Assembly (NCBI GenBank): GCA_049115935.1
Contig: JAGDZK010000006.1
Coordinates: 38,931 to 102,930 of the forward strand
DNA from: Bermanella sp049115935
Lineage (GTDB): Bacteria > Pseudomonadota > Gammaproteobacteria > Pseudomonadales > Oceanobacteraceae
Direction of reading: 5' to 3'
Length of the DNA stretch: 64,000 nt
Below are positions 12,001-27,000 of the stretch, piece by piece. Each line of letters begins with the position of its first letter. Positions within the stretch are counted from its first letter, which is position 1. The position numbers and the translations under genes are program-made. Below the pieces are notes generated by a model. It saw only the letters and a program-made list of their open reading frames with translations, ran no database searches and was not told where the DNA came from.

Positions 12001-15000
12001 TTGGTTGAGCTACTGTATAACGACAGCACATTATTAGCGTCAGAGCCTGTCAGCGAACCAGAAAATTTTTACTATATTCATAGTTATGATTACTCAAACG
12101 GTCGTATTTTCAGCCATGATGATTCAGGTGTTCAGCGCGTGCGTATTCAAGCTTGGGTTGAAACAGCAGCAGAGAAGCAACCTGAGGTAGTAGAAGCTAT
12201 CGTTGAAGTCGGTATGAAATTTAGCCGCAACCACTTTATTAAACCTAGTGATAATTCTTCTAGTAGCACGGCAAAAACAGTTTATTACAATGCGGTTTCT
12301 CAATACGCAGGAAAAGAAAAATCAGGTGCACTTGTTACTTCGTGGTCTAGCTTAAGCCCTTATAATGTAGAAAAAGATTTAGGTAATTTTCATTATAGTG
12401 GCTTGCAAGATGAAGAACATTATAACGGAATGGGCGCTTATACTGGTGTGTATTATATTGGTATTGCCAATATAGACGAGCAAGATAATGGTGATACATT
12501 TGCTTACTCTAAAAATTTAAATACAACTGCTGAAATCTTTACCGGTACAATCGCTGAAATTTCCGCTGATCAAGATTATGTTCTAGCCGCAAAGTCAGGT
12601 CTATCAGATGTTACCAATGGAAAACTCCCCTCTTTTGTTAGCGCCTTAAAATCTGATATTAATGAAAATCCTGAAACTGGCCGTATTGATGAATATGGTC
12701 AAAGTGAGTTATTAATTTTTAACAAACAAAATGGTGACAATCAGTTTGGTTTGCCCTATTTAATGGCAGGGCGTGCAGATATACCATTTGAAGACGTATA
12801 TGGCCTAGATCATGAAGACGAATTAGCTCTGGTCGCAAATGGTAATGGTGGTGTCATAGCTTTTAATATTCGTGACCTTACATCCCCTTATCGTATTGGC
12901 TTTATTAAGCCAGACGGTTTTGCTCGTGACGTAAAAATTAAGGGTAATTATGCATTTATAGCGGCTTCATATCAGGGGGTTGTGGTAGCTGACATTAGCC
13001 AACCGGATATGCCAATAGTGGCTACTTTTGATACTTTTGGTGTAGCTAACCGCTTAGATATACAAGGGAATAATTTATATGTGGCAAACATGGCTGGTGA
13101 TGGCCTGGTTGCTCAATTAAATGTAGTGAATATCGCCGACCCGCTTAATTTAAAACATATTTACGCATATGACGTTCAGCACGGTCGAGAAGATTATGAA
13201 TTAGATGGCATTTATGATGTGAAGGTTGTGGGGAATCTTGCCTATATAAGTGTGAATTACTCTAATCAAGAGGATGTACCAGCAAACTCTAGTATCGAAG
13301 TCATAGATGTGTCTAAGCATAAGCAATTTAACTACCTAGAAACCCGTAATGCCGAGACTCATGAGACACCATCTGTGATGGATGTAGGCGCTAGGGGGTT
13401 TGCAGTCGCACATAATGAAATATATGTTGCGAAAGGCAAACAGGGTATTGGTGAGCTTGAGCTTAATAGTTTAACTATTTTGGGTCACACTCCAGTGGCT
13501 CAAGAAACAAATATCGCTATAGATATTCCATTTATTGATATTCAGTTATCTCACCCTCTTCAATTAAATCAAACACTTTCTGATTATGTAACAATCTGGA
13601 AAGAAATTGCTGGTTTTGGTGAGGAAGTATCAAATCAATTTGAAATCAGTATTGTTAATAATGGCAATGAAGGTGATAGCTCTAGGGTTTTACGTTTAAT
13701 TCGTAAAGATTCACAGGTGCTAACCGAGGGTGAAACCTATGTTGTACATATTTCATCAGGCTTATTACCTATAACCGGTGGCATGATGCAGCAGAGTTAT
13801 GAATTTAACTTTGTCACTGTGATAAATAAAGAAGCATTACTGCCGGATATCGAAACGGTTACGCCTTCTCATATTAGTACTCAAGGTAATCAGGTTATTG
13901 AAGTCGTAGGGTCTCAATTCGATGAAAACCTAACAGTTAAAATTGGTGGGCAGTTGGCACCGGTGCAAGATTTTGAACTAATAGATACGGACTTATCACA
14001 ATATAAAGTCACAGTATTAACACCACCCAATTACGCAGGTCCAGCAAGTTTAGAAGTGACAAATCAATGGGGGATTATCGATACGGTAATAGGTGCATTA
14101 GTTTATGTTGATGATTTACGATTAAGCTATATTAATCCATCGATCGCTCGTGTTGATCAACGTGGGCCAAATGATAAAGCGGAAGTAATAGGTTATGGCT
14201 TTAACCCAGATGTTCGCATTACTGCTTATCCTGAAGGTAAACCGGAATTAGCTGTGATTGATAGGGTCGATAATGATCGTTTAACCTTGAAAAGTGGTGA
14301 AAAATTATTTTGGATTTTACCTGAGTTTGGTGACAGTTATCGTGGCTTTGTTACGGTAGAGATTAGCAGTGAAAACACTGAAAAAATAATTTTACCGCAA
14401 GCTGTTTTTTATGGTGGCTTAATTATTGATAAATCAATATCAACTGGAATCGGAGATATTTCACCTGGATTATTTCCGCGAGGTGAAATTGTTTCTCTAG
14501 AGGCGGATGAAAATAAAGGACTAATCTATGTTTTGGCTAAAGGTCCTAAAGGGAGTGGAAGCAATGCAACAAGTTATGAGGAGCTGAAGTCTATTAAAGC
14601 ACCTGGCTGGATTTCCCTGGTGCACTATGAGCGTGGTGAGTTGGATAAAGCCGCGCCTATGCATGGTTTGGGCTACTATAATTTCCCACCAGAATTAAGC
14701 CCCTCATCTATTAAAAAAGTAGGTGACACCGTATATGTTACGGCTCGTGCAGAGAGCTATTTGGGGTTTGATGCTGAGTATGCCCCCGGTGAATGGCTGT
14801 TAATATTCGATGCAATAACCGAGTTACCAGGTTCTGGCGATGGCTCCGAGCAAGCTGAGGGTGACAACCGCTACATTCTACATAGTTTGCCAATACCGCA
14901 ATCAACAGAAACCGCAGTAGAGAAACATTTCATTGATTTTTATGATAATTTATTAATCGTCGCAAGTCGTGGCGGTGCCGTGAGTGTGTATTCGATTATC

Positions 15001-18000
15001 AACCCATCGCGTCCTTCGTTATTAAAATCAATTAAACAAGTCAGTGGCTCAAGGGGTGAAATAGCCCTTAGAGCACAAGGTTTATATGTCGATGATGGCA
15101 AGCTGTTTGTTAATAATGGCGGTTCGTGGGCAGTATTTGATTTACAAAAAGCCAGTGTGCCGGAGCTGACTCAGATTCAAGCTCCACTCGCGATGACGCC
15201 ATCTTTACAGGAAGGTAAACATGTAGCCGGTGCATTAACTATGCATGAGTTATCCGGTGATTCTCAATGGAAACAAATAAGCCAGTTAGAAAGTTTTGGT
15301 TTTAAAGTACCAGGAAAACCCAAATTAATTGATGCCCATAGCACGTTAGCTACAGTGCTAACTAAAGATATATGTGCTGGTGGACCATTAGAAAGCTCGT
15401 ATCTATCTTTAATTGACTACAGTGATTTAGAGGCACCGTATTTAATTGATGCAATGCCATATATAACAAATTATAAACCTAGTGAAGAGGAGCAAATGGG
15501 CCTCGATTTATTTGGGCGTTCAGGAGCAAGCTGCTCAGCATCTGCTTATGCGGATCATCTCTTCACTAAAGATGGTATGAGTGTGGTAGCGAATGACCAA
15601 CTTCATATTGTTGATACTCATATTCAAGAGCTCGCAGTTAGCTGGCCTGTAGATGAGCAACAGTTTGTAGCGTTAGATTCTTCTATCACATTAGATTGGA
15701 CGTTACCTATTGCTAACCTGAACGATGTAAAAGATTACATTAGTTTAATTAAGGTAAACGGTAGCGATGCCGCTGATGCAATCGCTTCGGATATATCCAT
15801 AAACCCAGAAAATCCACGTCAAATAATTATAACGCCACAAAACCCATTAACTGCTGTTAGTAAATACCAGATCAAATTAACAGGTGTTAAAGCATCTCGT
15901 CGTACACAAGGTCTGGCCGACCTAACATTGAATTTTTCAACTGGCAACTATGTAGGTGAAAATATTACATGGGACAAAGCAGAGAAAAATTATGTATCTG
16001 TAAATGGTGAAACGATTTGGATCACATTAAGCCATGCGAATAACCCTGAATTATTCTTTTCTGGTAAGCAAGGGCAAATACTAGCTGTTGAAGAAATCTC
16101 GGCTACACAATCCCGTTATCAAGTAGAATTACCATCAGGAATCGCAGGCTCTATTTTTGTAGAAATAAAAGACGATGACGCCCGTTTTTGGTCGAGCGCT
16201 GGTGCGTTAATCTATGTTGAACCTATGGTGTTAGAAAATATTTCACCAGCAGAAGGCACCTTAGAGGGAACCCAAAAAGTGGTTATTTCTGCCACAGGTT
16301 TTGCACCTGATGTAGCAGATATAAAGGTCTTCTTTGGTAATCAATTAGCAGACACCAAACATTATCAGTTGTTAGAAACCACCCAGTTACAGCTTTTAAC
16401 ACCACCTGGCACATTGGGGGCGGTTGATGTGCGTGTTGAGTTAACAGACGGTCAATCCGATACTCTTAAAAGTGCATATTTATATCAGCAGCCAATACAA
16501 TCCGAAATAAAAACTAAATCTACAAATGCGATAACGGCAATGTCTATTGACCCATCAGCAACTTATATGATGGTAGGCGTCGGTAGTACGCTTAATATTT
16601 TTAATATAGATCCTTCAAAATGGACAGCAAATAATATTATTGAGGATGTAAATGGCGAGCAAAAATTCCGTGATCCACTAAATCCAGATGACCTAAGACG
16701 TAAAATTGACCTAGATGGTGACAAAGTCGATGATCGACAGGTCTTTAGCTGGAATTTACCTGACGGTTTTGTAGTGCTGGGTGTACAAGGCTATTTCGAG
16801 CGAGGTCATGACTTAATCTATATGGCGGCAGCTAAACCAGATGCCGCCAGCGAATTTGGGTTCAGCGAAGCGAAATTATTTATATTAGGTGTTAGTGATG
16901 ACTTTAGTACTGCTCAGCTAATACGCTCACTAGAGTTGCCAGGCAATATGGCGCGAGGGATTATTGTTGAAAACAATCAAGCTTTAATGACTCTAGGGAC
17001 GGCAGGCCTTGGTTTGGTGGATGCATATATACCAGCGAAGACATATTTAATGGAATCGGCTGAAGTGATTGGAGACTTGCCGGCTCTAGGGCTTGCGAGA
17101 ACTAACCAACGCTTAAATAACGAACCCGTTTATGCCGTGGCTTCAGGCCATTGGACATACCCAGCACAAAAACTAATTAGTAATGAAGTAGCTGGTAAGG
17201 GTGGCTTTACATTAATGTCTCGAAATGCTGATGGCATGCAGGCAATTAGCAGCTTAGATATACCCGCATCAGATATTGAGGTTAAAGATCAGTTTGCATT
17301 TCTAGCCGCGGGTGATCGAGGTGTGATTGTACTGGATATATCTAACGTGCAATCGCCAAAAGTGATCTCCCGTAATGCTGAGCTTGGCCATGTACATGAC
17401 ATTAGTATTTCTGGTCATGTACTGTATGCGGCTGTTGGTGGTAAGGGCATTATTAGTTTAGATATCACTAGCCCTGAAAACCTAGAGTTATTAACAGGTT
17501 TAGATGCTTTCAACGATGCAAATATTATGCATGTGTCGGCACTGTCTGCCTCTGTGGTTGGAGGTGGTATTAATGATCATGGTGTGTTGCAAGTTTACCC
17601 AGACTCAAATTTAAAGCTTTTCACGGTTGACCCAGCCAACGGCATATTAGATTTTGATGATCGATTAACCGCAATATTCAGATTCAGTAAAGCTATTGAT
17701 GGCTATGAACCGAATTTAAATAAATTTGCAGTGTTAAATTCACAGCAACAGCCGATTGAATTTGAATTGAATATAAACGGCAATCAGGCTGAAATTTATA
17801 TTAGCCCTAATCAAGGTATAAATGTAGGTGACACGCTGCATTATTATATTTATGCGGGCCTTGCATCAGTTAAAAAATTGACTGAATACAATGAATTTCC
17901 TCTTTATAAACTTAAACATGACCAGCATGTAGAGCTTACTTATCGTGGGAAGTACAGCACCAAGCTATCGATTGATTCACTGTTACCTCGTCGCCAGTTA

Positions 18001-21000
18001 TTAGGCGAGCCACTAGAAATAACAGCTAGTGCTCTAGGTGTTCCGCTTGATATTTCACGAGTTAAGTTAAGCATTGGAGGTCAAAAGGCTCAAATCGATA
18101 AAATTGAGTCTAATGATGAGGTGGAGCGAGCAGGTATTATTTATGCGACTCACCCAGGTTTAAATGTTTCAGGTTATTACGATGTTACGTTAGAAGTAGA
18201 GCGTTACGGATTATGGGAAAGCACAACATTATTTGGTGCATTAGCCATAGATAAACCTATTAAGCTGAATTCCGTTACTCCGCAATGGGGTCCACTAGTG
18301 GGTGGTACTCGTATTGAGGTATTAGGAGAAGGGTTTGAGCCTGGCAACACCGTAATGGACGGTTTGGTGCTTACGATTGGTTCAGCACCTGTCACCAATA
18401 TAGACGTTATTTCATCAAGTCGATTAATAGCGTACACCCCAAGGGGGAATACAGGGCGTCAAAAAGTCATTGCGCAGAACCGATATAGCAATACAGATGA
18501 GTTATCGCCAGACAATGGTTTTGGTTATGGCTTACGTACTATGGGTCAAGCAAAAGCGGCGCTAGTGAGCCCATTAGATGTTTGGGTGGATCAAGAAACA
18601 GGGGTAGCCGTTACCCCTGCTGGTTACTTCCAAGAAACGTTTCCCCATGATCAATTTGATGCTCATCATAAACAGTTTTTAGGCGGGGCATTTCCTGATG
18701 CACTTCGAGCCGCTACATTTGATGTACAAGCCGAAGAGCACATCTTACAAGTGGGCGGTATAGCGACTTTGCCTGTTGGTGAGGCAGGACAAACACAAAT
18801 TGGCAGATACTTGTTAGGACAAAAGTTAGCCACAATCCAAGTAGCCGAAGCGATCGGCGACAGTGACGGTTTGACCGAAGAACAAAAAGATCAATATCAA
18901 AAAGTACAATATGACTATGTGGTAACAAATGCAGACTCTATTAATATTCAACCGGTACGCGAATTTGATGTTAGTGAAAACATTTGGCGTAAACGTCTGT
19001 ACGTGGCAAGCGGTACAGGTGGTGTCGCTAAATTAAATTTAGATGATCAAAACTCATTACAGTTAATCAACGAAATACAGCCTTATGTAGATAATAATAC
19101 GGTTACAGATGTAGAAGTAAGTGGACATTTACTGGCTGCAACGCGTACCAGTGTGACAGAAACAAAATCAGTTCAATCATGTGGTTCCAAGCCTTATATA
19201 ACAAATCCTAGCTCTTTACTGATGGCAAATTACATTGATGCATATGACCCAGTTGAGTTAGATCCATTAGAAATTGCTGCAGGTCTAACCGTGTATAGCC
19301 AAGGTGGCTGGTTATACACTGGTGGTGTAGGTGGCGGTAAAATGTATCAACCCGGTATGGGTTGCCCGCATTGGCGAGAAAGTTTGTCCATGACCGCACC
19401 GGATAATCTTGAAAATAAATTGGGTAATACACTTCAGGCCGTAAATTTATTAGACCCTGTACTAAGTCGTAGTTTTGCATTTCCTGTAAACATTCGCGAT
19501 GTGGTGCAATACAAAGAACACCTGTTTGTGGCGCTAGGTACAGAAGGCGTTGCGATTGTTGACCTGCATTCAGAACAAGGGAGCCAAATTAAGTTTGATA
19601 AAAACCTAATGGCTACCGCTGCGAGTATTGAAAAACTAAAATTAGTTGGTCATACCTTATTTTTAGCCGGTAAATCAGGTTCATTAGTTGTTATGGATGT
19701 TAATGACATAAAGAACCCAAAAATAATTAGTGCCGGTAATACAGAATACACCCATGGTTTAGATATTTATAAAAATCGAGTCGTAATAGCGTCTAAAAAA
19801 GCAGGCTTGCAAACACTTGAACTACCGGGCAGCTTGGTGACACACACATCATTAGAAAAAGATGGTGGTTTGTCGTTAAGCCTTAGTGAAAAACTAACTA
19901 TTCAATTTAATGAAGCAATCGCAACTCAATCATTGCTTGAGACTGAAGCGATCACGTTATGGCTGCATTCTGCACAGAGTAGTTATAAGCAAGCTGTACC
20001 ATTTACTGTTAGGGCACGCAATGAGAATGATGGTTCAGCCACTTCTTTTGATATCGAGTTCGACCGCCTGCCGGGTGAATACTCGCTTGAAGTGAATAAA
20101 GCTCAAACTATACGTGGCACAAGTTTGTGGATGCCCTACGCGCAAAACTTTGAAATATTTGATCACGATGCACAAACACCTGAGATCCATTATTTAGTTA
20201 ACAACAAACAAGCAGAAGATGATCTTGAAAGCGAAATTATTATTAAGGGTGAAAATTTCCTTATTGGCCAACTAACGGCCAAGCTCGATAATTATGATAT
20301 TCCTTTAATTATTGTTGACGACAACACAGCAACTATACCTGCAGGTAGCTTGCAGATGCTGGCGTTGGAATATGGCCAACACCATTTACAGTTAAATAAT
20401 ATGGGGCGCTCAGCAATACATTTAGGGGCTGTCATGTACACCGCCGCCATTGAAACGGCGGTAGTCGAAATGGATATAACGGCAGGTGATCAAAGTGGTG
20501 GTTATCATGTGACGGCATCAGCAAGTGATGACATTTTCCAACCGGGTACTAAGGTACGTTTTGTTTCTAAAACTACAGATCGTGTGATTGAAACGGTTTA
20601 CACCGATGGCTATAAAACGGTCGATTTACAAGATGATGTAATTAAATTAAATCAATTTCGTTTCCGTGCGCCTGGCGTCACCATGCCTGATATTTATGAT
20701 GTATATGCACTAATCCCTAATGGCGATCATATTAAAGAAGCACATATAGGGCGTTTTTCATATAACAGAGATACTGGCCGTAAATGGGACTTACCAAATT
20801 ATCCACCAATGGAAATTGGTGGCGCACAAATGCGACATGAGCATTTATTTGTCGGGGTAAAAGCAGGTAGCAAGCCCACACCTGAAAATCGTTTCTTAAT
20901 GGAAAGTGGTTTAGAAATATATAATGTAGCCATACCCGATAGACCAATTCGTGTATCACAGCTGGTAATGCCTTCGCCTATTACAGGTCTGGCGTTGGCA

Positions 21001-24000
21001 GGGAATTTAGCATTCTTAGCGGCAAATAATACGGGTTTAATTACAGTCGATATAACCGATAAAGGTAACCCATTAGTTATTTCTACAGATCGCTTTAGCG
21101 GCTTACTCGTTAATGATGTGGCTATAGAAGAAAGCTTAAATATATTGGCAATGTCGATTGCAGACCCAATGGGTGGCGGCTTTGTACGCTTCATGGACAC
21201 GGCAACAGAAGACCGTTTAGCGCCAACTGGTTTTAATACCATTGTGTTTTCCGATACAGATAGCAACCCAGATGTATTACAAGGGCAGCCATTAGATGTG
21301 GCTTGGTTCGATCAAAAACTGTATGTATTACATAAGGTCGGCACAAATTTATTGCTTAGTATTTTTGATGAAAAGCAAAATCACCAGACTTATTTGTTAG
21401 CAGAGAATGCTAAAGCTTCACTTGATCAATATTCTATACATGTCGAAGCTGGACAAATACATCTAGCCTTACCGCAGCAGCACAATATTTATCAATTCTC
21501 TCAAGCAGGTGATTTAGAACTTACATATTGGCAGCAACGTGAAAAAGGCGGTGAGTTATTTGTTCAAGGTGGCCAGATATATAGTTCAAATAAAGATGGT
21601 GTCGTGCAAATTAAAGCCCACCGTCTTGCTGTTAACAGCATAACGCCTTTAGCAAATAGCAGCTTAACGTCAAATGATGCTGTTCTTATTCAATTTAACG
21701 CTTTAATTGATACATCCGCAGAATCAATGACCGCAGCGATTACGCTTGAAAATGAGCAAGGAGCTGAAATTGATCGTAATTATTATAATCTAACGGCCAT
21801 TAATACGTTATTAGGTGCACAAGTATCCGTTAGCTTTAACCAGTCAATGCCTACAGGAAGCTTTTCTGTAAAAGTGAATACTTCGTTAATGGATTTAGAT
21901 GGCCTTAACTTAGTACAAGCCGTTAGTCATCCGCTGGTATTTAATAATGAAGCGGGACCTAAGATTAGCTCGGTAGCTCGTATCGTAGGCCAAGAACTAG
22001 CAGGGCATTATTTCCATGCAGATGGCACTGAAAAAGCACTGATAGAGGGTGCTAACCTTAGTGGTACAAAAAATATCTGGGTAGGTGATACCCAATTAAA
22101 TAGTACTCAAATTAAAGTGTTATCAGACTCACAAATTGAAATTGATGTGCCTGATTTATTTAAAGGTCAATTAACAGCAAGTATTGCATTAAAAATAGAA
22201 AATCAAGTAGCTAGCGCCGTATTGCTAGGTGCCATGACAGTTTTACCCGTGAGTGGTATAGAATCATTTTATCCCCATACCGGTCCTCCTCAAGGTGGTA
22301 ATACCTTAGATATTTATGGTTACGGCTTTAATAAATTCATGCAGGTTAAAATTGCAGATAACCAATCTTCAAATTTAAAAGTGATTAACTCTAATCACAT
22401 TCAAGTAAAAGCCCCTAGCGGTGTATTTGGTTTTGCCAATATATCAATTAACAATCCGTATTTTGTTGATGAAGATTCACGCGCTGCTGAACAGTATTTT
22501 TATGCAGGTCAGCCTACCGGTACCGTCTCATTACCAAGTGATAAACCTTCACCGGTAGCGGCTATCGCTTATCAAAATCAACTTTTATACAGCGTGACAG
22601 GTGGCCAATTTACACCTCGCAACCGAGACGGAATTGAAGCGTCAACTATATTCGGTAAAACAGCGCGACTGAATATTATTGATGTTTCAGACCCAGTTAA
22701 ACCTGACGTTTTATTTAAAGAAAACGGAGGTATCTATAAAAACTACCATTTTGAAGCCCCACTAAGCGATGGTCGTTTTATTGATGTAGAAGTTGACAAT
22801 AATTTATTAGTTACGGCCTCTGAAAAGCGTGCCTTTATATTTGACGTAACACTTGCCACCGATCCATTTTTACTCACACAAATAGAAACCCAAGGTACGA
22901 TTAGGGATATCGCTCTACATCAAGGTATGGTTTATATAGCGCACTCATATGGTGTTGATATTTACCGTCATCAGGATGATCAGTTTGAAAAAGTATCGTC
23001 TATTTCAAACTCTGTATTAGGTGGTTCGCCTAATAAAATTTCCATTGATGGTTATAAGTTGTGGGTTGTTCAGACCCTTGCTCGTCGAGTTGTGAGCATT
23101 GATTTAAGAACTCAAGAATATAAACAACTTGATGTTATAGAAACAGTTGATGGAACAGGTCGACGTATAAGACCGTATGACTTTATAAAAGCAGAAAAGG
23201 CCTATTTTGTAGCCACAGGCCCTCTTGGCACAGTACAGGCTTATTTGCCAACGATCGATAACAAAGCAAATTTAGCGGGTGAAGCAAAGCTTGCCTACTT
23301 AGTGCCTAACGGTGATTTAAGCGCCGATAGAATTACGCTTGTAGGGCAGACAATATATGTTGCAGCGCAAGAAGGTGATATTCAATTATTTAATGTAAGT
23401 GATTGGTTACGTGGTGATTTTAGTCAAGAACCTAAACTGCATTATTACTATTCAGTGTTAGGAAATGCTACAGACTTAGTTGTACAACCTCATGCTATTT
23501 ATGCAGCCACAGCGTTTGCATGGCAAGGTGATGATAATGCAGTTGAAAATCCTATTGATGGTAGAGCGTCTCGTATAGGTGGTCAGTTAGCTACCATTGA
23601 AAATGACTTGTTTGTCGTTGTTGATCAAACTCCGCAAGCATCTGGACATTTATTGGCCAATCAAGAGCTGACAATTACGTTTAACCGAGTACTCGATCAG
23701 GCTTCAATTAACAGTGAAAATCTTAAAGTGTTGCGTTCTGGGTCTGATCAACCGATAGATTTTGAACTTAAAACAAGTAATGGCTTGACCAAGGTAGTAT
23801 TAACGCCACAGTTCTCTTTTGAAGATGGCATCGAATATGAATTAGTCGCAAACACAGCAATTATGGATATCAGCGGTAAGCAATTACAAGGTGATTACCG
23901 TTTCCGCTTTATCTATCAAGATATACAGCAAGCGATACTAAAGTCCATCAACATTAACTATGTCTCGTGGCGCGGCCAAGAAACCATTGATTTATATGGT

Positions 24001-27000
24001 AGTGGTTTTTACCCCGGTATGGGCGTGCAGGTTGGTGATATATGGCTAGATGCAAGCGCCATAGAATGGATAGACGAAAATCACATTCGTATCACCTTGC
24101 CTCAAATTGATTCAGCCCAATTTGATAATGATTTGCTAAGTATTACATTTGGTGATGAAACACAGTCAGAAAGCTATCTTTCACAACTTAATATTGTTAG
24201 TGATCCGCAGATAAACAAAATAGGTTTGTATAAATCATCTTCGCGTAGTGTTGATACGAATATTCAGGTGTTTACATTTAACAAACATGAACGTTTAGCA
24301 ATACAAGGTAAAGGATACGGACCATTTACCCGTGTTTTGGTTAATGGTGTCGCCGCAGGTAATGTCCAGCAAGTATCTGATGATGTAATAACATTTGATC
24401 AGCCTAACAATACACTTAATACAATGTTAGTTGAGATAAGTAATGATAACGGTGAATCAAAAATAGCCAACTCAGAACTATCCATTGAACTTCAATCAAC
24501 CCAATATATGGTTGGTCAAGATAACTTTGTTCGATCAGGTGATTTACTGGCGATAACTAAAGATCGAACCACACAATTATTAACCACAGAAGAAAGTCAG
24601 ACGCCATATTTCCTATCTACGATCATTACAGATGAGCCTTTATCGGGTATGGATATGGAATCCGGATATTTTGTTGGATTATTACGTAATAGCAAATATG
24701 TACCTGTTTATTCTTTAGCAAATATTTATGCACCAGAAAAAGTAAATGAAATACTTAATCCAAAAAATTATCCTCTAATAAATGTTAAAACTGATGGCAA
24801 GACTATTGTTACGCATGACGCTACGAACCTATATCTTACAAATATATTAGGAGCAGAGTGGAAAACGATACCAATAAATGAAAATATTATTGATACACAG
24901 TATTTCTCAGATTATTTATTAGTATTAACGGATACTCAGTTTCATCGTATTAATTTAAATGATCAAAATAATGCGCGCATAAGCCAAACACATGGGTCGT
25001 TTAATCCCGTTAGTTTATTGCAGCACCATGGTCTAGTTGGCATCGTAAGTGAAGGTCTAATTGAATGGTTAAATGTATGGTCAGATACATTTGAGCATAA
25101 AGGTTTTAGCCCAATAACTGCAAAAAGCAAAGTGGTAATGCAGGGCGAGATTTTGATAGTAGCAGGTACTGCAAAACATTCTGTCTATGATATTAACGTA
25201 TCTGATACAGGAAGCGTTGAGTTAAATAAATTATTAGAGTACCAGGGCGATAAACCGACTGTATTAAGTTACGGCAATGGCTTATTAGAGTGGTTGGAGA
25301 ATGGCAAGTACAAGAGTGTTCAGTTGCCAGTTCTTGATGCTGTACCTAATAGTGGAGCAAAAATACGTCAAGGCAATGCAAATATACAATTTAAGGTTTC
25401 GCAACTACACGAAAACTGGGGTGATGCGGTAGTTGAATTAAAAGATGGAAGCGAAGAGCCTATTGATGGCAGTACGCGTATTGCAGCAAATAATTTGATA
25501 TTTGAAACAATTGGTATAATTGCTACAGATACACAATATACGGCCCGATTACCTGAAACATACGCACAGTACGTGACAGGTTTAAACCTTCAGTTAGATC
25601 GTTATTATCAGTATAAAAGCCTATCTGCCTTAGATGAGGCAGAAGTAGCGGTACACTTTGCCGAGCCAAATATAATTACAACCGCTTCGATCAATAACAT
25701 TACATTGCATGGTCAAAACTTAGACCTTGCTACTGCATTGCTATTGAATGATGAAAGTATTGAGTTAACTGATGCTCAAATAAGCGAATCGAGTATTACT
25801 TTTGAGTGGCAGGCCCCGCAAGAAGGCTTATATAGTGTGTCATTGATGACGTCTCCTGAGACATTAGTTGTACCCGCTATGCTTAATGCGGTTCCCCCAT
25901 TATCTGTGACCAGCGTATCTTCTTCACTTGGTGATTCACAGACCACTAGCGATTTAGGTGGCGATACGATCACTGTGAATGCCACTAGTCAGAGTTCAGA
26001 CCTACTTGTTTATTGGATACCAGCTGAGCAAGGCTTTACGTTAGAAGAGCAATTTAAAGTAAATTATCGTTATGAAGATAACACGATTAAATTTGAAACA
26101 CCGTTACGCAGTAAAGCAAATCCTTATAAAAAGGGGCGTGCTTATCAAGTCGTAATTGTTAGGTCTCGCACGCAAGAAGAAGCGCGTTCAGATAATGTAA
26201 CTGTAATAGATAACAGCCAACCTAAAGTGGTATTAGATTTTGATTATTATTATGAACAACCCCTAGTTATTAAATCAGACGAGCCTATAGTGGTTGCAAA
26301 CTTCAAGGTTATACGAACGGTTTATGCAAATGGTAATGTCGAAGTCTTAGATGTTTCAGACCAATTTGTAGGCGAATTTACAAATAATAATAGTCGATAT
26401 GTATTGGGTAATATCCCAGGTACATTTACCAGTCACAATGCTCATTATCAGTTTGAGTTATCAGGTGTGAGTGATGAATCTGGAAACTTGGTAGCAATAC
26501 AGAATGGTCAAGACGGTGTAATGACATTTAATGTTCACACGCTTGATCGAGAAGCCCCGTCACAGCTGAAAGTGATTAACGCAAAAACTGGCGAAGTCAT
26601 AACAACTAGCACTGCATTAACACGCAGCAAGCAGCATTGTTTGGCTTTTGAGGCTATTGATAATTTAGATGCTAGCTTAGCGTATAGCTATCGTGTCAGC
26701 TCAAATCAAGGGCTTAACTATGGCCCTTGGCTAACGATTCCATCAAGAAGTGACTGCCCGAAAGGTAGTGTACCTGTTGCTATTTCCATAACTCAGCAAA
26801 GTCTCAATATACGTTTGAAAGTCAGTGATGGAGAACAGCTTGCCAGTAAAGATTTTGAGATTCCGTTAAAAGATCCAAATATTCAATTAACAACTTTTAA
26901 CACCATGCCAGTTATCGTCGAGGAAGCGACAGATAGTACCTTGAAATTTGAGCTTTCCGGTGATGTGCAATTGATCGATAAAAATAATACAACCATCGAA

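Noticed and set aside
20799..21266. 155-codon minus-strand frame inside the giant gene
   Set aside because: Antisense shadow of a conserved propeller region; no ribosome-binding site and no recognisable protein.
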